Shown here: positions 18,910 through 28,050 of the stretch, piece after piece
Layout: every line of letters starts with the position of its first letter
Position numbering within the stretch: the first letter of the stretch is position 1
Program-made: the position numbers and the translations under genes
Assembly (NCBI GenBank): GCA_001464545.1
Contig: LNFC01000021.1
Coordinates: 1-64,000 of the forward strand
Reading direction: 5' to 3'
Source: Acidobacteria bacterium Ga0077551
Lineage (GTDB): Bacteria; Pseudomonadota; Alphaproteobacteria; Caulobacterales; Hyphomonadaceae
Length of the DNA stretch: 64,000 nt
The notes under the pieces: generated by a model
What the model saw: only the letters and a program-made list of their open reading frames with translations
Database searches by the model: none
What the model was told of the DNA's origin: nothing

Positions 18910-20310
18910 TTACTTGCCCAGAAGTTTCTTGATGAAAGATTTTTCTTCGACCTGGATCGCCCGGCCCGTAAGCAGGCAGGCAAGCTGGTCGATCGCGATC
19001 GAGGATTTTGCGGCCGGCGAGGTTTCGGAAATCATCTGGCCATTGTTGGCAGCCATGCCGAAAACTTCCGGCTCGAACGGTACGATGATGTCCGGATCAA
19101 CACCGATCGCTGCCGCAAAATCCTTCATCGGGATCTCCGGGCGTTTCGGCACGCCGCACATGTTCAGGACAAGGCGCGGCGCGTGGTCGTTGACGCGGTG
19201 ACCCTTGAGCTGGTCGATCATGTTCTTGCCGTTCCGCAGCGAGGCAAGATCCGGCTGGCACACGATGATCACCTCGTCCGAAGCGATCAGCGTGTTGCGG
19301 ACCCAGTGACTCCAGGTATGCGGCAGGTCGAGCACCATGTACGGCACATTGCGGCGCACACTCTCGATGACCATCGCATAGGACTCGTCCGGGATGTCGA
19401 TGATCTGGTTGATATTGGCCGGCGCCGTGAACAGCGAAAGACGCTCGGTGGCCCGCGTCAGCAGGCGCTCGATGACGGCATTGTCAGCGCGCTCCGGCGC
19501 CAGCAGCGCGTCCGCGATAGTCTGCGGCGTGTCCTGGTTGAAGTCGAGGGCGGTGGTACCGAACGACAGGTCGAGATCGACGAGCGTCGTGTTGACGTGG
19601 GTGTTCTCCGCGAGTGCCCAGGCGAGGTTGTGGGCGATGGTCGAGGCGCCTACCCCGCCCTTGGCACCAACCACGGAAATCTGCTTGCCCAGGAAAGGCG
19701 CATCCGGGTCTGCAAACAGGGCCGAGATCGAGCGAATGATGCTCAGGGGCTGGAACGGCGGAACAAGGTATTCGGAAACGCCGCGCGCCACCAGTTGACG
19801 GTAAAGCGTGATGTCGTTGACAGCGCCGATGACCAGCACCTTGACGTGGTCGTCACAATGCTCAGCCAACGTATCGATCTCGTGCAGAACCTGGCTGGCC
19901 TGGGCCGAGGACTCGACCATTAGCAGGTTGGGCGTCGGATTGGCCCGCAGGTCCGCCACCGCGGCCGGGATGCCGCCGGGAATGCACTGCACGGTCGCGC
20001 GCCCCATGCGCCGGTCGGCGGCGCAGAGCTGCATCAGGGCGCGGGTTTCCTCGCGCTCATAGAAGAGTTTGATCGAGATGGCAGGCAGCATTGCATCGCC
20101 GCCCGACTGGTCCATCGGCACGAATGAGAACTGCGCAGGCGCAACAGGCTTCGAGGCGAAATCCGTGACCGGTTGAACGGGTTGCGCCTGCGTTTCCGCA
20201 AACGGATCTTGCTCATCCAGATCGTTCGCGCCAGTCAGCGCGTCTTCATTGAACACGTCTTCGAACTCGGTGCCGAAGTCGTCTTCAAAAAGTGCAGTTT
20301 CCTTACCCAT
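18910..20310 (-). CDS. cpaE: pilus assembly/localisation protein CpaE (TadZ-like)
   Basis: A ParA/MinD-like ATPase-fold protein of 466 residues. An acidic N-terminal segment precedes a receiver-like pseudo-domain (residues about 80-195) and then the P-loop region GAKGGVGASTIAHNLAW. This is the deviant Walker A with Lys at the second Gly-Lys position. In Caulobacter CpaE places the pilus machinery at a cell pole. An upstream ATG at 20319 lies only 1 nt after AAAGGAG; the ATG at 20310 is better spaced (10 nt) and is preferred. It lies between cpaD and cpaF. Confidence 0.93.
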   Translation of the reverse strand: MGKETALFEDDFGTEFEDVFNEDALTGANDLDEQDPFAETQAQPVQPVTDFASKPVAPAQFSFVPMDQSGGDAMLPAISIKLFYEREETRALMQLCAADRRMGRATVQCIPGGIPAAVADLRANPTPNLLMVESSAQASQVLHEIDTLAEHCDDHVKVLVIGAVNDITLYRQLVARGVSEYLVPPFQPLSIIRSISALFADPDAPFLGKQISVVGAKGGVGASTIAHNLAWALAENTHVNTTLVDLDLSFGTTALDFNQDTPQTIADALLAPERADNAVIERLLTRATERLSLFTAPANINQIIDIPDESYAMVIESVRRNVPYMVLDLPHTWSHWVRNTLIASDEVIIVCQPDLASLRNGKNMIDQLKGHRVNDHAPRLVLNMCGVPKRPEIPMKDFAAAIGVDPDIIVPFEPEVFGMAANNGQMISETSPAAKSSIAIDQLACLLTGRAIQVEEKSFIKKLLGK

Positions 20311-20344
20311 GGTACGCATACTCCTTTTGCCGGGCGAGCCGGCC

Positions 20345-21055
20345 TTAGTTCACAGCGTCTGAGACAGCGCCCGATTCCTGGTTCGAACGCTCCGCGGCGG
20401 TGGATAAGCCGAGGCGGAACTTCTCGAGAATGACCTCGCGCCGCGCCATGTCGCCCGGGTCCAGCGGACGGTTGGCAAGCAAGTCCGCCGGATCGGCGAT
20501 CATCGCCGCGAGATTGGTGCGGACCGAACAGCCGAGAGTCGGCAGGTTGTTGTTGGAGGACACATCGGCGAAATCGAAGGCCGCCTTTGACTGGCATTCA
20601 GGTGCAACCGCATCAAAGGCCTGGAAGGCCAGAATCATGGGTTGGGCATAGGCCGCACCGGCACCGTGCGATGTCCCGGCAATCTCGTCATACTGGATCC
20701 CCTTTTCCCAGGCGATCGAACGCGCTTCGGCAATCGCCGTCACAGCAAGCTGCGGATTTGCGCTCGCTTCAGGCAGCGACAGGACGAGGGGTCCGTGGCC
20801 CTTTTGCGCATAGGCGCCGACGAAATTGCGGATACGGGTGCGGTCGATCTCGGACAATTCACCCGCTTCCGGATGAAGGGCAACTTCGAGAAACTCGGTG
20901 CGCTTAGTGACGCCCACTTCGTTGCGGCTCAGCGCAGTACCACCGAGATACTCGGCCGGAACGGCGGTGGGCGCGTGACTGGCGCAGGCACCGAGTGTCA
21001 TCAGGCCAGCGCCGAACGCCAGCAGTGTGCGGTGTGATTTCGAGACGATGGTCAT
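20345..21055 (-). CDS. cpaD: Tad pilus lipoprotein CpaD
   Basis: A 236-residue outer-membrane-associated lipoprotein with a signal peptide and lipobox LGACAS (Cys at about 24). The C-terminal half has the CpaD-family features NNNLPTLGCSVRTNLAAM and PADLLANRPLDPGD, which read as conserved Asn/Pro blocks. CpaD is needed for CpaC secretin stability or localisation in Caulobacter. It sits directly after the secretin gene with a 10-nt gap, the usual order. Confidence 0.92.
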   Translation of the reverse strand: MTIVSKSHRTLLAFGAGLMTLGACASHAPTAVPAEYLGGTALSRNEVGVTKRTEFLEVALHPEAGELSEIDRTRIRNFVGAYAQKGHGPLVLSLPEASANPQLAVTAIAEARSIAWEKGIQYDEIAGTSHGAGAAYAQPMILAFQAFDAVAPECQSKAAFDFADVSSNNNLPTLGCSVRTNLAAMIADPADLLANRPLDPGDMARREVILEKFRLGLSTAAERSNQESGAVSDAVN

Positions 21056-21065
21056 GTTCTGTCCC

Positions 21066-22568
21066 CTACTCTTCCATGAAGCCCACAGGGGCCTTGTAGT
21101 CTTCTGCTTTGACCGGCGCGCCGTCGCGGCCGTAGGTTTCGTTCAGCTTGCCGAAGAAGATCGTCTTGGTGTCCGATGCGCTGGAGAACCCATCGGCCGG
21201 CGTGACAAGCTCGGACTTCGCGGCGGGGTTGACCAGGTATGGCGTCACGATCACGACCAGTTCGCTCTCTTCCGAAATGAAGTCACGCGACTGGAACAGC
21301 GCGCCGAGAACGGGAAGTTTCTTCAGGCCTGGAACCTGGTCGAGGTTCTGACGATCCTTCACCGTGATCAGGCCTGCCATCATCATGGATCCGCCAGACG
21401 GCAGCTCGATGGTCGATTCGGCGCGGCGTACGGTAAGGCCCGGCAGTGTGACGCCTTCGACCAGAAAGGTGTTTCCGTCCCCGTCGATGCGGGTCTGTTG
21501 CTCGCCCTGGAAGGCACCCTGCGATGTCAGTTCCGAAACTTCGGTCGATACCTTGAGCGAGATGCGGCCCTCTGACAGAACGACCGGCGTGAAGCCAAGA
21601 CCGACACCGTAAGGCTTGAACTCGACCGTGATACGGCCCTGGTTGTCCTGGCCGACCGGAACCGGAAATTCGCCGCCCGCCAGAAACTTCGCGCTCTCGC
21701 CGGAGACAGCGACGAGGTTCGGTTCGGCCAGCGTCTTGACGACGCCGATCCGCTCGAGCGCGTTGATCGTGCCGCCGACGCGCGACTGGAACTGTGTGCC
21801 GTTATAGTTGGTATAGCGGAAGTCGGTCGTCAGACCCCCGATCGACCGTCCCTGAAGCGGAAAAGCAAGGCCGCCCGCGAAAGACGCTGCGGTTGAGAAG
21901 GATGGGCTGATGACCGAGGACTCGAAATTGCCAAGCGTCGGCAGGCCGGAAAGGTTGATGCCGAGCTGCTTGATGACGTTGCGCTGCATCTCCACGATGC
22001 GCACTTCGAGAAGCACCTGGTCCGGCGCAAGCACGTTCAGCATGTTGACGATCTGCGGGGCGCTGTCGCCGCTCGGGAAATAGGCCGCCACGAGCTGGCG
22101 CACATGATCCGATTGGGACAGGTCGTCCACCGATCCGGTCATCACGATACTGCCATTCATGCTCTCGAGCTTGACGCGGGCATCGGGCACATGCCGCACA
22201 ATGGTCTCTTCCAGCGCCGCCATATCGGTTTCGACATGCAGGGAAAGGTCAAGCAATGTGCGGCCTGCGCGATCAAAGATCAGAGCGCTGGTCTGGCCAT
22301 AGGCGACACCGCGAAAAATGATACGCTGCGAGGTTTGAACGACCGCATCGGCAATTTCGGGGTTAGCGATCACCACATCGGCGGCAGGTGCTTCAAGCTC
22401 GATGATCACGGACTTGTTGACGCCAACCGTGATGCTGCGCGACGTCGCGCTGTCGCCGGCAGACGTTATGACAGTGCCCATGCCCGTCGGGCCCGACTGG
22501 GCCGGTACCGGCATGGCCGGGCCGAAGACCAGCACTGCAGAGACTGCAAAAATCTTCAGGATACGCAT
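21066..22568 (-). CDS. cpaC: Tad pilus outer-membrane secretin CpaC/RcpA
   Basis: A secretin of 500 residues. It has a signal peptide (first 24 residues), an N-terminal pilus N-domain with KSVIIELEAPAADVVIANPEIADAV-like text starting near residue 50, a BON-like module, and then the secretin domain (EVRIVEMQRNVIKQLGIN, LPGLTVRRAESTIELPSG, and VTPYLVNP near the end). It forms the outer-membrane channel for the Flp pilus. GGGAGG lies 9 nt before the ATG, and the cpaB stop lies 2 nt upstream of the ATG. A second, isolated copy of the N-domain is encoded divergently at 24695. Confidence 0.95.
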   Translation of the reverse strand: MRILKIFAVSAVLVFGPAMPVPAQSGPTGMGTVITSAGDSATSRSITVGVNKSVIIELEAPAADVVIANPEIADAVVQTSQRIIFRGVAYGQTSALIFDRAGRTLLDLSLHVETDMAALEETIVRHVPDARVKLESMNGSIVMTGSVDDLSQSDHVRQLVAAYFPSGDSAPQIVNMLNVLAPDQVLLEVRIVEMQRNVIKQLGINLSGLPTLGNFESSVISPSFSTAASFAGGLAFPLQGRSIGGLTTDFRYTNYNGTQFQSRVGGTINALERIGVVKTLAEPNLVAVSGESAKFLAGGEFPVPVGQDNQGRITVEFKPYGVGLGFTPVVLSEGRISLKVSTEVSELTSQGAFQGEQQTRIDGDGNTFLVEGVTLPGLTVRRAESTIELPSGGSMMMAGLITVKDRQNLDQVPGLKKLPVLGALFQSRDFISEESELVVIVTPYLVNPAAKSELVTPADGFSSASDTKTIFFGKLNETYGRDGAPVKAEDYKAPVGFMEE

Positions 22569-22570
22569 AC

Positions 22571-23419
22571 TCAGTTGCCTCCCACGCCGGCAGGTGAAGG
22601 CTGGCCGTTCCGTATGATCGTGATGCCAGATCCGGCCGCCCCATCATCGCCTTCTAAAAGTTCGATGCGGGGGCTGCGGTCCGTGCCGCTGGCCATCTGG
22701 TCAAGCGGGCGCAGCGACAGGGACACTTCCCCACGGCGCATCGACATGGCGAGAAGTTCAGCTTCCTGGGGTGAAACTTCCAGCGTGGCAGTGCTGCCGA
22801 GGCGGGCCGTTTCCCCTTCTGCGTTGGTCGCGAAGTTCTGGTCGATTGCCAGCACACGGACGTTCTTCACGATCGTGGTGGCAATCGTGCGCTCGGGGAT
22901 GGCGCGCGCATCGTCGGCGGCCTGGTCATAAGTCAGGATGAGGTCGACGCGGTCATTGGGCAGGATGAAGCCACCGGATGCCGATTCGGCTGAAATCTCG
23001 ACCGACACGGCCCGCATTTCGGGATCCATCATCGAGGCAAGCAGTCCCTGGTCCCCCTTGATGACCACTTTTTGTGGCAGGAGGGGCTCGCCCTTGTAGA
23101 GGGCTGCCTTAACAACGGCGCCGGTCAGCGTCTCGATCGAGGCCGGGACCGTGGTTTGGACGTAGTAGCCTTCGACGAGGTTGGCTTTTGGCCAGGGCGC
23201 CCATTGTAGGTCTTCCGCCTTGATCGTCTCGCCGATGGCGAAGTCGCGAAGGACGGTCAGCACCTCGACCTCGGAGACTTCACGCTCCTCGATCCGGAGC
23301 TTTTCCTGCAAAACGGTCTCAGTCACGACTTGCGGCTTGCTCAGCTGCAGAACCAGGAAGGCGGCGCCTCCTGCGGCGGCCAGCGCCAGAAGAAGGATGA
23401 TGATGCGCATCGGCGACAT
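22571..23419 (-). CDS. cpaB: Flp pilus assembly protein CpaB/RcpC
   Basis: A 282-residue periplasmic protein with an N-terminal anchor (MRIIILLLALAAAGGAAF). It has an SAF/RcpC domain with FAIGETIKAEDLQW, and later SGGFILPNDRVDLILTYD and EAELLAMSMRRGEVSLSLR, all typical of CpaB. It is thought to bridge the inner-membrane platform and the secretin. AGAGGAG lies 9 nt upstream of ATG 23419. A 98-nt gap separates it from cpaA; this gap has no clear terminator and may hold a secondary promoter. Confidence 0.92.
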   Translation of the reverse strand: MSPMRIIILLLALAAAGGAAFLVLQLSKPQVVTETVLQEKLRIEEREVSEVEVLTVLRDFAIGETIKAEDLQWAPWPKANLVEGYYVQTTVPASIETLTGAVVKAALYKGEPLLPQKVVIKGDQGLLASMMDPEMRAVSVEISAESASGGFILPNDRVDLILTYDQAADDARAIPERTIATTIVKNVRVLAIDQNFATNAEGETARLGSTATLEVSPQEAELLAMSMRRGEVSLSLRPLDQMASGTDRSPRIELLEGDDGAAGSGITIIRNGQPSPAGVGGN

Positions 23420-23517
23420 AAGGCGCCACTCCTCTTACTCTAGGTCTTCGGGCCACCGCAGGACGCGGCAAGCCTTCTCAATCAAGACGAAATTCGCACG
23501 CTGCGCCTAAAGGAGTG

Positions 23518-24033
23518 TTAACCGGCAAAGCCAATGGATTCATAAAAGAGGGCGAGCAGCGGAGAGGCTGATCCAGCGATGATCGCCCCGCCGGCAATCG
23601 CCACGCCATAGGGTACGCCGGCCTTCGGCTCGAAGGGGGCGCGCATGAAGCCCGGAACCGCGGCAGCCGGGAAGCTCCGCTTACCAATCAAAAGAAACAG
23701 TGCGCAGGCGCCGCCCACGATGGCCATCCAGTAGACAAACGGAAAGGCAGCCGCCGGACCCATCCAGAGAACGACGGCGGGAATCATCTTGGCGTCCCCT
23801 CCCCCGAAAATGCGGAAGGCAAACAGGCCGACGGCAATGACGAAGGCCAGCCCGCCAGCCAGCAGATGACCGCCAAGTATCTCAAGCGGAATGCCCGACA
23901 CGAGCGCCGCCGGGACAAAAAGGCCTGCAATCGTGAGGTTCAGCCAATTCGGAATCGTCAGACGATTGACGTCATGCAGGGCAGCAAAAACGCACAGGGC
24001 CAGGAAAAGGCCCGAGAGGAATATGAGAATCAT
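23518..24033 (-). CDS. cpaA: prepilin peptidase CpaA/TadV
   Basis: An A24-family membrane aspartyl peptidase of 171 residues that cleaves the Flp prepilin leader. The first helix is followed by DVNRLTIPNWLN, which has the first catalytic Asp; the second active-site Asp lies in the FGGGDAKM motif. The start at ATG 24033 is supported by GGAG at 8-nt spacing. The open frame reaches 24126, but the additional 31 residues are Arg-rich and lie over the stem-loop that follows pilA. It is the second gene of the operon. Confidence 0.93.
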   Translation of the reverse strand: MILIFLSGLFLALCVFAALHDVNRLTIPNWLNLTIAGLFVPAALVSGIPLEILGGHLLAGGLAFVIAVGLFAFRIFGGGDAKMIPAVVLWMGPAAAFPFVYWMAIVGGACALFLLIGKRSFPAAAVPGFMRAPFEPKAGVPYGVAIAGGAIIAGSASPLLALFYESIGFAG

Positions 24034-24127
24034 GGCGGCAACTCCGGTTCGGCAAGCCCCGGCAAGCTGCCTCAAAAGCCTGAACAAAGCTTTTCGCCAT
24101 CCGCGATGGTCCGGGTCCGGAATCAAA

Positions 24128-24155
24128 GGAGCCGCCGGGCATGCCCGGCGGCTCC
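24128..24155 (-). terminator. strong stem-loop between pilA and cpaA
   Basis: A perfect 28-nt inverted repeat (14 nt per arm, starting GGAGCCGCC) lies 27 nt after the pilA stop. On the minus strand it is followed by CTTTGATTCC, a weak U-tract. It looks like a leaky terminator or 3'-end stabiliser that would let pilin mRNA accumulate far above the assembly genes. Confidence 0.7.
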
Positions 24156-24182
24156 ATAGTCATTTAGACCAATCGGGGGCGA

Positions 24183-24344
24183 TTAGGCGCCTTCGATTGC
24201 GTCCGCAACTTCGTTGAAGGCTGCGCCAGACTGCTCACCGAGAGCGGTCACGCCGCCGATGATGGCGACAGCGATCAGAGCGGCGATGAGGCCGTACTCG
24301 ATAGCGGTTGCGCCCGACTCGTCTTTAAGAAAACGTGCAAACAT
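24183..24344 (-). CDS. pilA: Flp/Fap-family major pilin PilA
   Basis: A 53-residue type IVb pilin. A short basic leader (MFARFLKDESG) is followed by ATAIEYGLIAALIAVAIIGG. This is the Flp signature: prepilin peptidase cleaves after the Gly, and Glu at +5 followed by Tyr is characteristic. A short hydrophilic tail ends in DAIEGA. GGGAG lies 6 nt before the ATG. It is the first gene of the Cpa/Tad operon. The size and motif match Caulobacter PilA. Confidence 0.95.
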   Translation of the reverse strand: MFARFLKDESGATAIEYGLIAALIAVAIIGGVTALGEQSGAAFNEVADAIEGA

Positions 24345-24694
24345 TGGAAACTCCCATCATTCGTTTTTGACATGTCCCGGCTTGAACTTTTCTTCCCGGA
24401 ACAAAAACAGGTTTACACGTGCAGAGTTCAGATCTGATTGAAGAAATCAGAAAAGTCGTGAAGCTGTGTCAGGCTTTCATTTACCGCGCCTGTAGCATCC
24501 ATGAAGACGTTGACTGGACGGCATGCGCGTCCCCGCCCCTGCCTATATATAAGAGAGAGCATGGCACCGCGGTGCACAGGCTGCCGGGCCGGGATTTGCC
24601 GTCTATATGCGATGTGCTTACGGAAAGTTCCGGTTAGGATTCAGTAAACTATAATCTGGAATATTCTGGTGACCCTGTATGCTGGAGTGTCCGT
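24345..24694. promoter_or_regulatory. divergent promoter region pilA / pilus N-domain gene
   Basis: 350 nt without a gene. It is more AT-rich than its surroundings. It contains a stem CTGATT-GAAG-AATCAG near 24435-24452, a TATATATAAG stretch near 24544, and a good plus-strand -10 (TATAAT at 24650-24655) with a GATTC methylation site at 24638-24642 just upstream. I could not find a convincing TTAA-N7-TTAA CtrA box here. The pilA promoter on the minus strand is not obvious by eye. Confidence 0.55.
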
Positions 24695-25141
24695 ATGATG
24701 ACGATCTGCCTGAAAGCTGCCGCGTTCGGCGCCGTCGCCCTCGCTCTCGCGTCGACGGCTTCGGCCGACCAACTGTTCGTAGAAGCCAGCAAGACGGTCC
24801 CGCTGCCGATCAATGGCGCCGCCTCCAGTATCATCATCGGCAACAAGAACATCGCGGATGTCGCGGTTCACAATGAAAACTTGCTGTTTGTGACCGGCAA
24901 GAGCTACGGAACGACGAACCTGCTGGTTTTCGACAAGGCCGGCCGCGAGATCTACAGCTCGGATGTCCTGGTCACCACCAATTCCGCCTCGCTGGTCACG
25001 ATCAACCGGGCCGGCCAGTCCTACACCTACAACTGCTCACCCAATTGCAAGGCGGTGCTCAGCATCGGTGACCAGTCGGATCATTTCGCCACCCTGATCG
25101 ACCAGCAGCTCCAGTCCCAGGCCCTGACCGAAGGCGAATAG
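24695..25141 (+). CDS. isolated pilus/secretin N-terminal domain protein
   Basis: A 148-residue exported protein. A signal peptide (cleavage near TASA, residue 24) is followed by one T2SS/T3SS pilus N-domain: the pattern KTVPLPINGAASSIIIGN, then IADVAVHNENLLFVTGKSYG and TNLLVFDKAG, the same fold that opens the CpaC secretin. No secretin channel domain follows. Two cysteines (in YNCSPNCKAV) could form a disulfide. Caulobacter-type tad loci often carry such a stand-alone CpaC-N protein. It may assist or cap the secretin ring; this role is inferred. It opens the plus-strand arm of the pilus locus. Confidence 0.82.
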   Translation: MMTICLKAAAFGAVALALASTASADQLFVEASKTVPLPINGAASSIIIGNKNIADVAVHNENLLFVTGKSYGTTNLLVFDKAGREIYSSDVLVTTNSASLVTINRAGQSYTYNCSPNCKAVLSIGDQSDHFATLIDQQLQSQALTEGE

Positions 25142-25256
25142 GACAGCGGTTAACGCTGCCATATCCAGGCCGGTAAAATTTGAGCATACGCCGAAACCAT
25201 CTGCAAACCGGCGTGTGATAAGTCGGTTGTCTGTGACTCAACAGGGGATCGGAAAG

Positions 25257-25817
25257 ATGTCCGGCGCTTACGAATTCAGCCTCGCGGCACGCCTCAGGTC
25301 GCGCTGGCAGCGCTACGCTGAAGACCGGCGCGGCGCCGCGGCGGTCGAATTTGCGATGATCGCCGCCCCCTTCTTCTTTCTCATCTTCGGACTTCTTGAA
25401 GTGTGTCTGATCTTCATCATGACCACCATCATGGAGAATGCGGTCTCCGAGGCCGCGCGCCCCCTTCGCACCGGCGAGGCCCAGGGCGCCGGAATGACAG
25501 AAATCCAGTTTCGCCAGGCGATCTGCGCCGAGTTCTTCGAAATCATTGATTGCGACGCACGCCTTTCGATCGACGTCCGCACGGTCGCCGACTTCGCATC
25601 GACGCCGACCGGCTCTGCCCTGGACGCAGACGGCAACCTCGAGAATGACGACTTCATGTTCGAGCCCGGCGGCCCCAACGACATCGTGGCCGTGCGCGTT
25701 TTCTACGAATGGGATCTGATCACGCCGATATTGTCGAAGCCGCTCGCCAACATGGCAGGCAACAAGCATCTGCTTCAAACCAGCGCCGTATTCCGCAACG
25801 AACCGTTCGGGAGCTGA
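25257..25817 (+). CDS. TadE-like pseudopilin
   Basis: A 186-residue protein whose N-terminus has RRGAAAVEFAMIAAPFFFLI, the TadE-like pattern: a Gly-Ala cleavage region, Glu at +5 and a long hydrophobic helix. A periplasmic C-terminal domain contains two Cys (CAEFFEIIDC). TadE/F minor pilins are processed by the prepilin peptidase and are required for Flp pilus formation. GGAAAG precedes the ATG at 25257. The frame extends to 25215, but the additional 14 residues are not pilin-like. The next gene starts 4 nt after the stop. Confidence 0.88.
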   Translation: MSGAYEFSLAARLRSRWQRYAEDRRGAAAVEFAMIAAPFFFLIFGLLEVCLIFIMTTIMENAVSEAARPLRTGEAQGAGMTEIQFRQAICAEFFEIIDCDARLSIDVRTVADFASTPTGSALDADGNLENDDFMFEPGGPNDIVAVRVFYEWDLITPILSKPLANMAGNKHLLQTSAVFRNEPFGS

Positions 25818-25821
25818 TATC

Positions 25822-26430
25822 ATGACCCTTCGATCCGCTCTCTCACTGCTCACCCGGCGCACCCGCTGGCGCGGCATCCAGGGCATCTGGTACAACGAGA
25901 AAGGCATCTCGGCTGTCGAGTTTGCGCTGATCGCACCGCTCATGGTGCTGATCTATTTCGGCTGTATCGAGCTCAGCCTGCTGATGCGCGTTGACCGGCG
26001 GGTGACCACGACGGCTTCGAGCCTCGGAGACCTGACGGCGCGCCTAGTGACGGTCAGTGACGCCGACATGCAGGAACTGTTCAATGCCGCCTCGGTCACG
26101 ATGCAGCCCTATCCTGCCGAAAACGCCCTGATGCGGATCACGTCCGTGGTCGACAATGGCGACGGCCAGACCCGCGTCGACTGGTCGGATGGCCACAATG
26201 TCCTTCCGTATACCGAAGGTGCCCTGATCACGGTTCCCGCGGGTCTCGTGCCCACCCCGGGTTCGGTCATCGTTGCGGAGGTCGAGTTCGAATACGAAAG
26301 CACGTTGGGCGTGGTTCTGGACGCCTCACAGACCTTGAAGGACGTGTTCTACCTGCGTCCTCGCCGCGTCACGATGATTGCCCGTTCGACAGACGCTGAT
26401 CCGGCAACCGGCTTCGGCCCCGCGAGCTAG
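25822..26430 (+). CDS. TadE/TadF-like pseudopilin
   Basis: A 202-residue protein with EKGISAVEFALIAPLMVLIY at residues about 26-46, again the TadE-like prepilin signature with Glu at +5. A mainly beta C-terminal domain follows. It is cotranscribed with the preceding TadE-like gene (4-nt gap), giving a pair of minor pilins as in most tad loci. Its stop overlaps the stop of the convergent MFS gene by 4 nt. Confidence 0.87.
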   Translation: MTLRSALSLLTRRTRWRGIQGIWYNEKGISAVEFALIAPLMVLIYFGCIELSLLMRVDRRVTTTASSLGDLTARLVTVSDADMQELFNAASVTMQPYPAENALMRITSVVDNGDGQTRVDWSDGHNVLPYTEGALITVPAGLVPTPGSVIVAEVEFEYESTLGVVLDASQTLKDVFYLRPRRVTMIARSTDADPATGFGPAS

Positions 26431-27920
26431 GCTGCTGAAGATTCAACGGCAGCTGGCTCATTCTTGACCGTCAGCAGTACCGCCAGGCCGACGAAAAACA
26501 GCACCGCGATGGCCGACATGCCGATCCGCTGATCACCTGACATGCGGGTGAAATACTCGATCATCATGGGACCAAGCCAAACCGTTACCGTCCCTGCAAT
26601 GGCGAAGAGACCGAAGAACTCCCCGCGCATGTTTGGCGGCGCAACATGTATCAGCATCGAGCGGCTTGAAGAGATGTTTGCGGTAGCAAAAACGGCAATC
26701 AACGCCCCTTGCGCCAGATAGATAAGATCCGACGACCCCGAAAAGAATGGCCAATCGTTCAGTTTGACGTTTGGCAACAATCCGAAGAACGCAGATTCGC
26801 GCGTGATCGACAGTCCGAGAAACAAAATCAGCACAATTGCGGCGAGTTCAACAATCAATGCGTTCTTTGGCCCAAGGCGTTGATCTAGCCACCCGCCGAA
26901 AACGCCGCCGATCACGGCCCAGGCTGACGCCCAAATCGCATAGATTGTCAGCTCGATCAGTCCCCACCCGAGGAACAAGCTGACATAAACGGCCCCCATC
27001 GTCAGCAGCGCAAACATGCCGTCGGCATAGATTGTTCGAGCTATCAGAAACTTGAACGCTTCCCGATGGTGCGCCGCGCGCTTGATGGTTCGCAGCACAC
27101 CCTTCGCGCCTTCTGTAATCGCGGTCACCGGCGAGGTGCCCTTAATCCCCGTGTCGCGCGAATGCAGAAAGAAGTACCACATCGACAGGATCATCCAGAC
27201 CGCACAGATCGGTCCGGCGATTCGGAACTGTTCATACTTGGTGGTATCGATTCCGAAGAAGGGTTCTTTGGCAGGCCAACCGATCGCATCCGGCAGGGCG
27301 AAGAAGAACACGATGCCGATGAACATGATAGTCGCCGCCGCGTTCCCGAGTGCGAGTCCCAATCCGGATACCGCCGGCAAGGCTGATGGCGCCGCCGCAT
27401 CGGGGAGCATCGAATTGTGGGCCACCTCGCTGTAGCTGTAACAGACATACGCAGTGATCAGCAGCGCCATGATAGCGCCCGTCGACAAGCCTTCAGGACC
27501 AGGGATTGCCCACCAGAGTGACATGCTCACCAAAGTGATCAACGACAAGCAGAAGAGCAGCAGTGGCTTGCGGCGCAGCCCCCGGTCAAAGGCAGCGCCC
27601 AGAAACGGCGCGGTCAAAGCAGCAATGTAACCAGCCGTCTTGGAAAGGTTGGCGACCATCGCCTGCCCTTCTGCGCCTGCGGCCCGTTGGGCCTCCTCGG
27701 GGCTTAGACCTTCCAGCTTCCCGCTTGCAAGAATATCGGCGCCGACAATGTCGCGCGCAAAATAGGGGGCAAAGACATAGATGACGATCAGAATGTAATA
27801 GGGATTCCGGGCAGCCTCGAACCAGGCCCAGGCGAAGCCTGTCTTCCCCAGTGCGCCGCCCTCACCCGGCGCTACACCCCGCGCCGAACCTTCAGACGCG
27901 CCGAGCACCGCATTCGCCAT
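26427..27920 (-). CDS. MFS transporter, UMF1/Atg22-like
   Basis: A 497-residue, 12-helix transporter of the UMF1 (vacuole effluxer Atg22-like) type: AWFEAARNPYYILIVIYVF at the N-terminus, SYSEVAHNSMLPD in helix 4, and a long cytoplasmic loop near residue 270. Substrate unknown. The base composition looks somewhat less GC-rich than the flanking genes. It lies 130 nt downstream of murC on the same strand, at the place where murB, ddl and ftsQ would normally be found in alphaproteobacteria. It may therefore mark a rearrangement point. Confidence 0.8.
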   Translation of the reverse strand: MANAVLGASEGSARGVAPGEGGALGKTGFAWAWFEAARNPYYILIVIYVFAPYFARDIVGADILASGKLEGLSPEEAQRAAGAEGQAMVANLSKTAGYIAALTAPFLGAAFDRGLRRKPLLLFCLSLITLVSMSLWWAIPGPEGLSTGAIMALLITAYVCYSYSEVAHNSMLPDAAAPSALPAVSGLGLALGNAAATIMFIGIVFFFALPDAIGWPAKEPFFGIDTTKYEQFRIAGPICAVWMILSMWYFFLHSRDTGIKGTSPVTAITEGAKGVLRTIKRAAHHREAFKFLIARTIYADGMFALLTMGAVYVSLFLGWGLIELTIYAIWASAWAVIGGVFGGWLDQRLGPKNALIVELAAIVLILFLGLSITRESAFFGLLPNVKLNDWPFFSGSSDLIYLAQGALIAVFATANISSSRSMLIHVAPPNMRGEFFGLFAIAGTVTVWLGPMMIEYFTRMSGDQRIGMSAIAVLFFVGLAVLLTVKNEPAAVESSAA

Positions 27921-28050
27921 TCGAAATCCTCCCGGCGCAAGTACCTGCGCTCATCGGGGCAAGAGTATCCGTTCGCAGGGAAAGGGGAAGCGCATTTGCT
28001 CATGACCGCGCGTCAGCCCCGGACCGCCGCCGCCCTTGCCTGAAGGGCCG

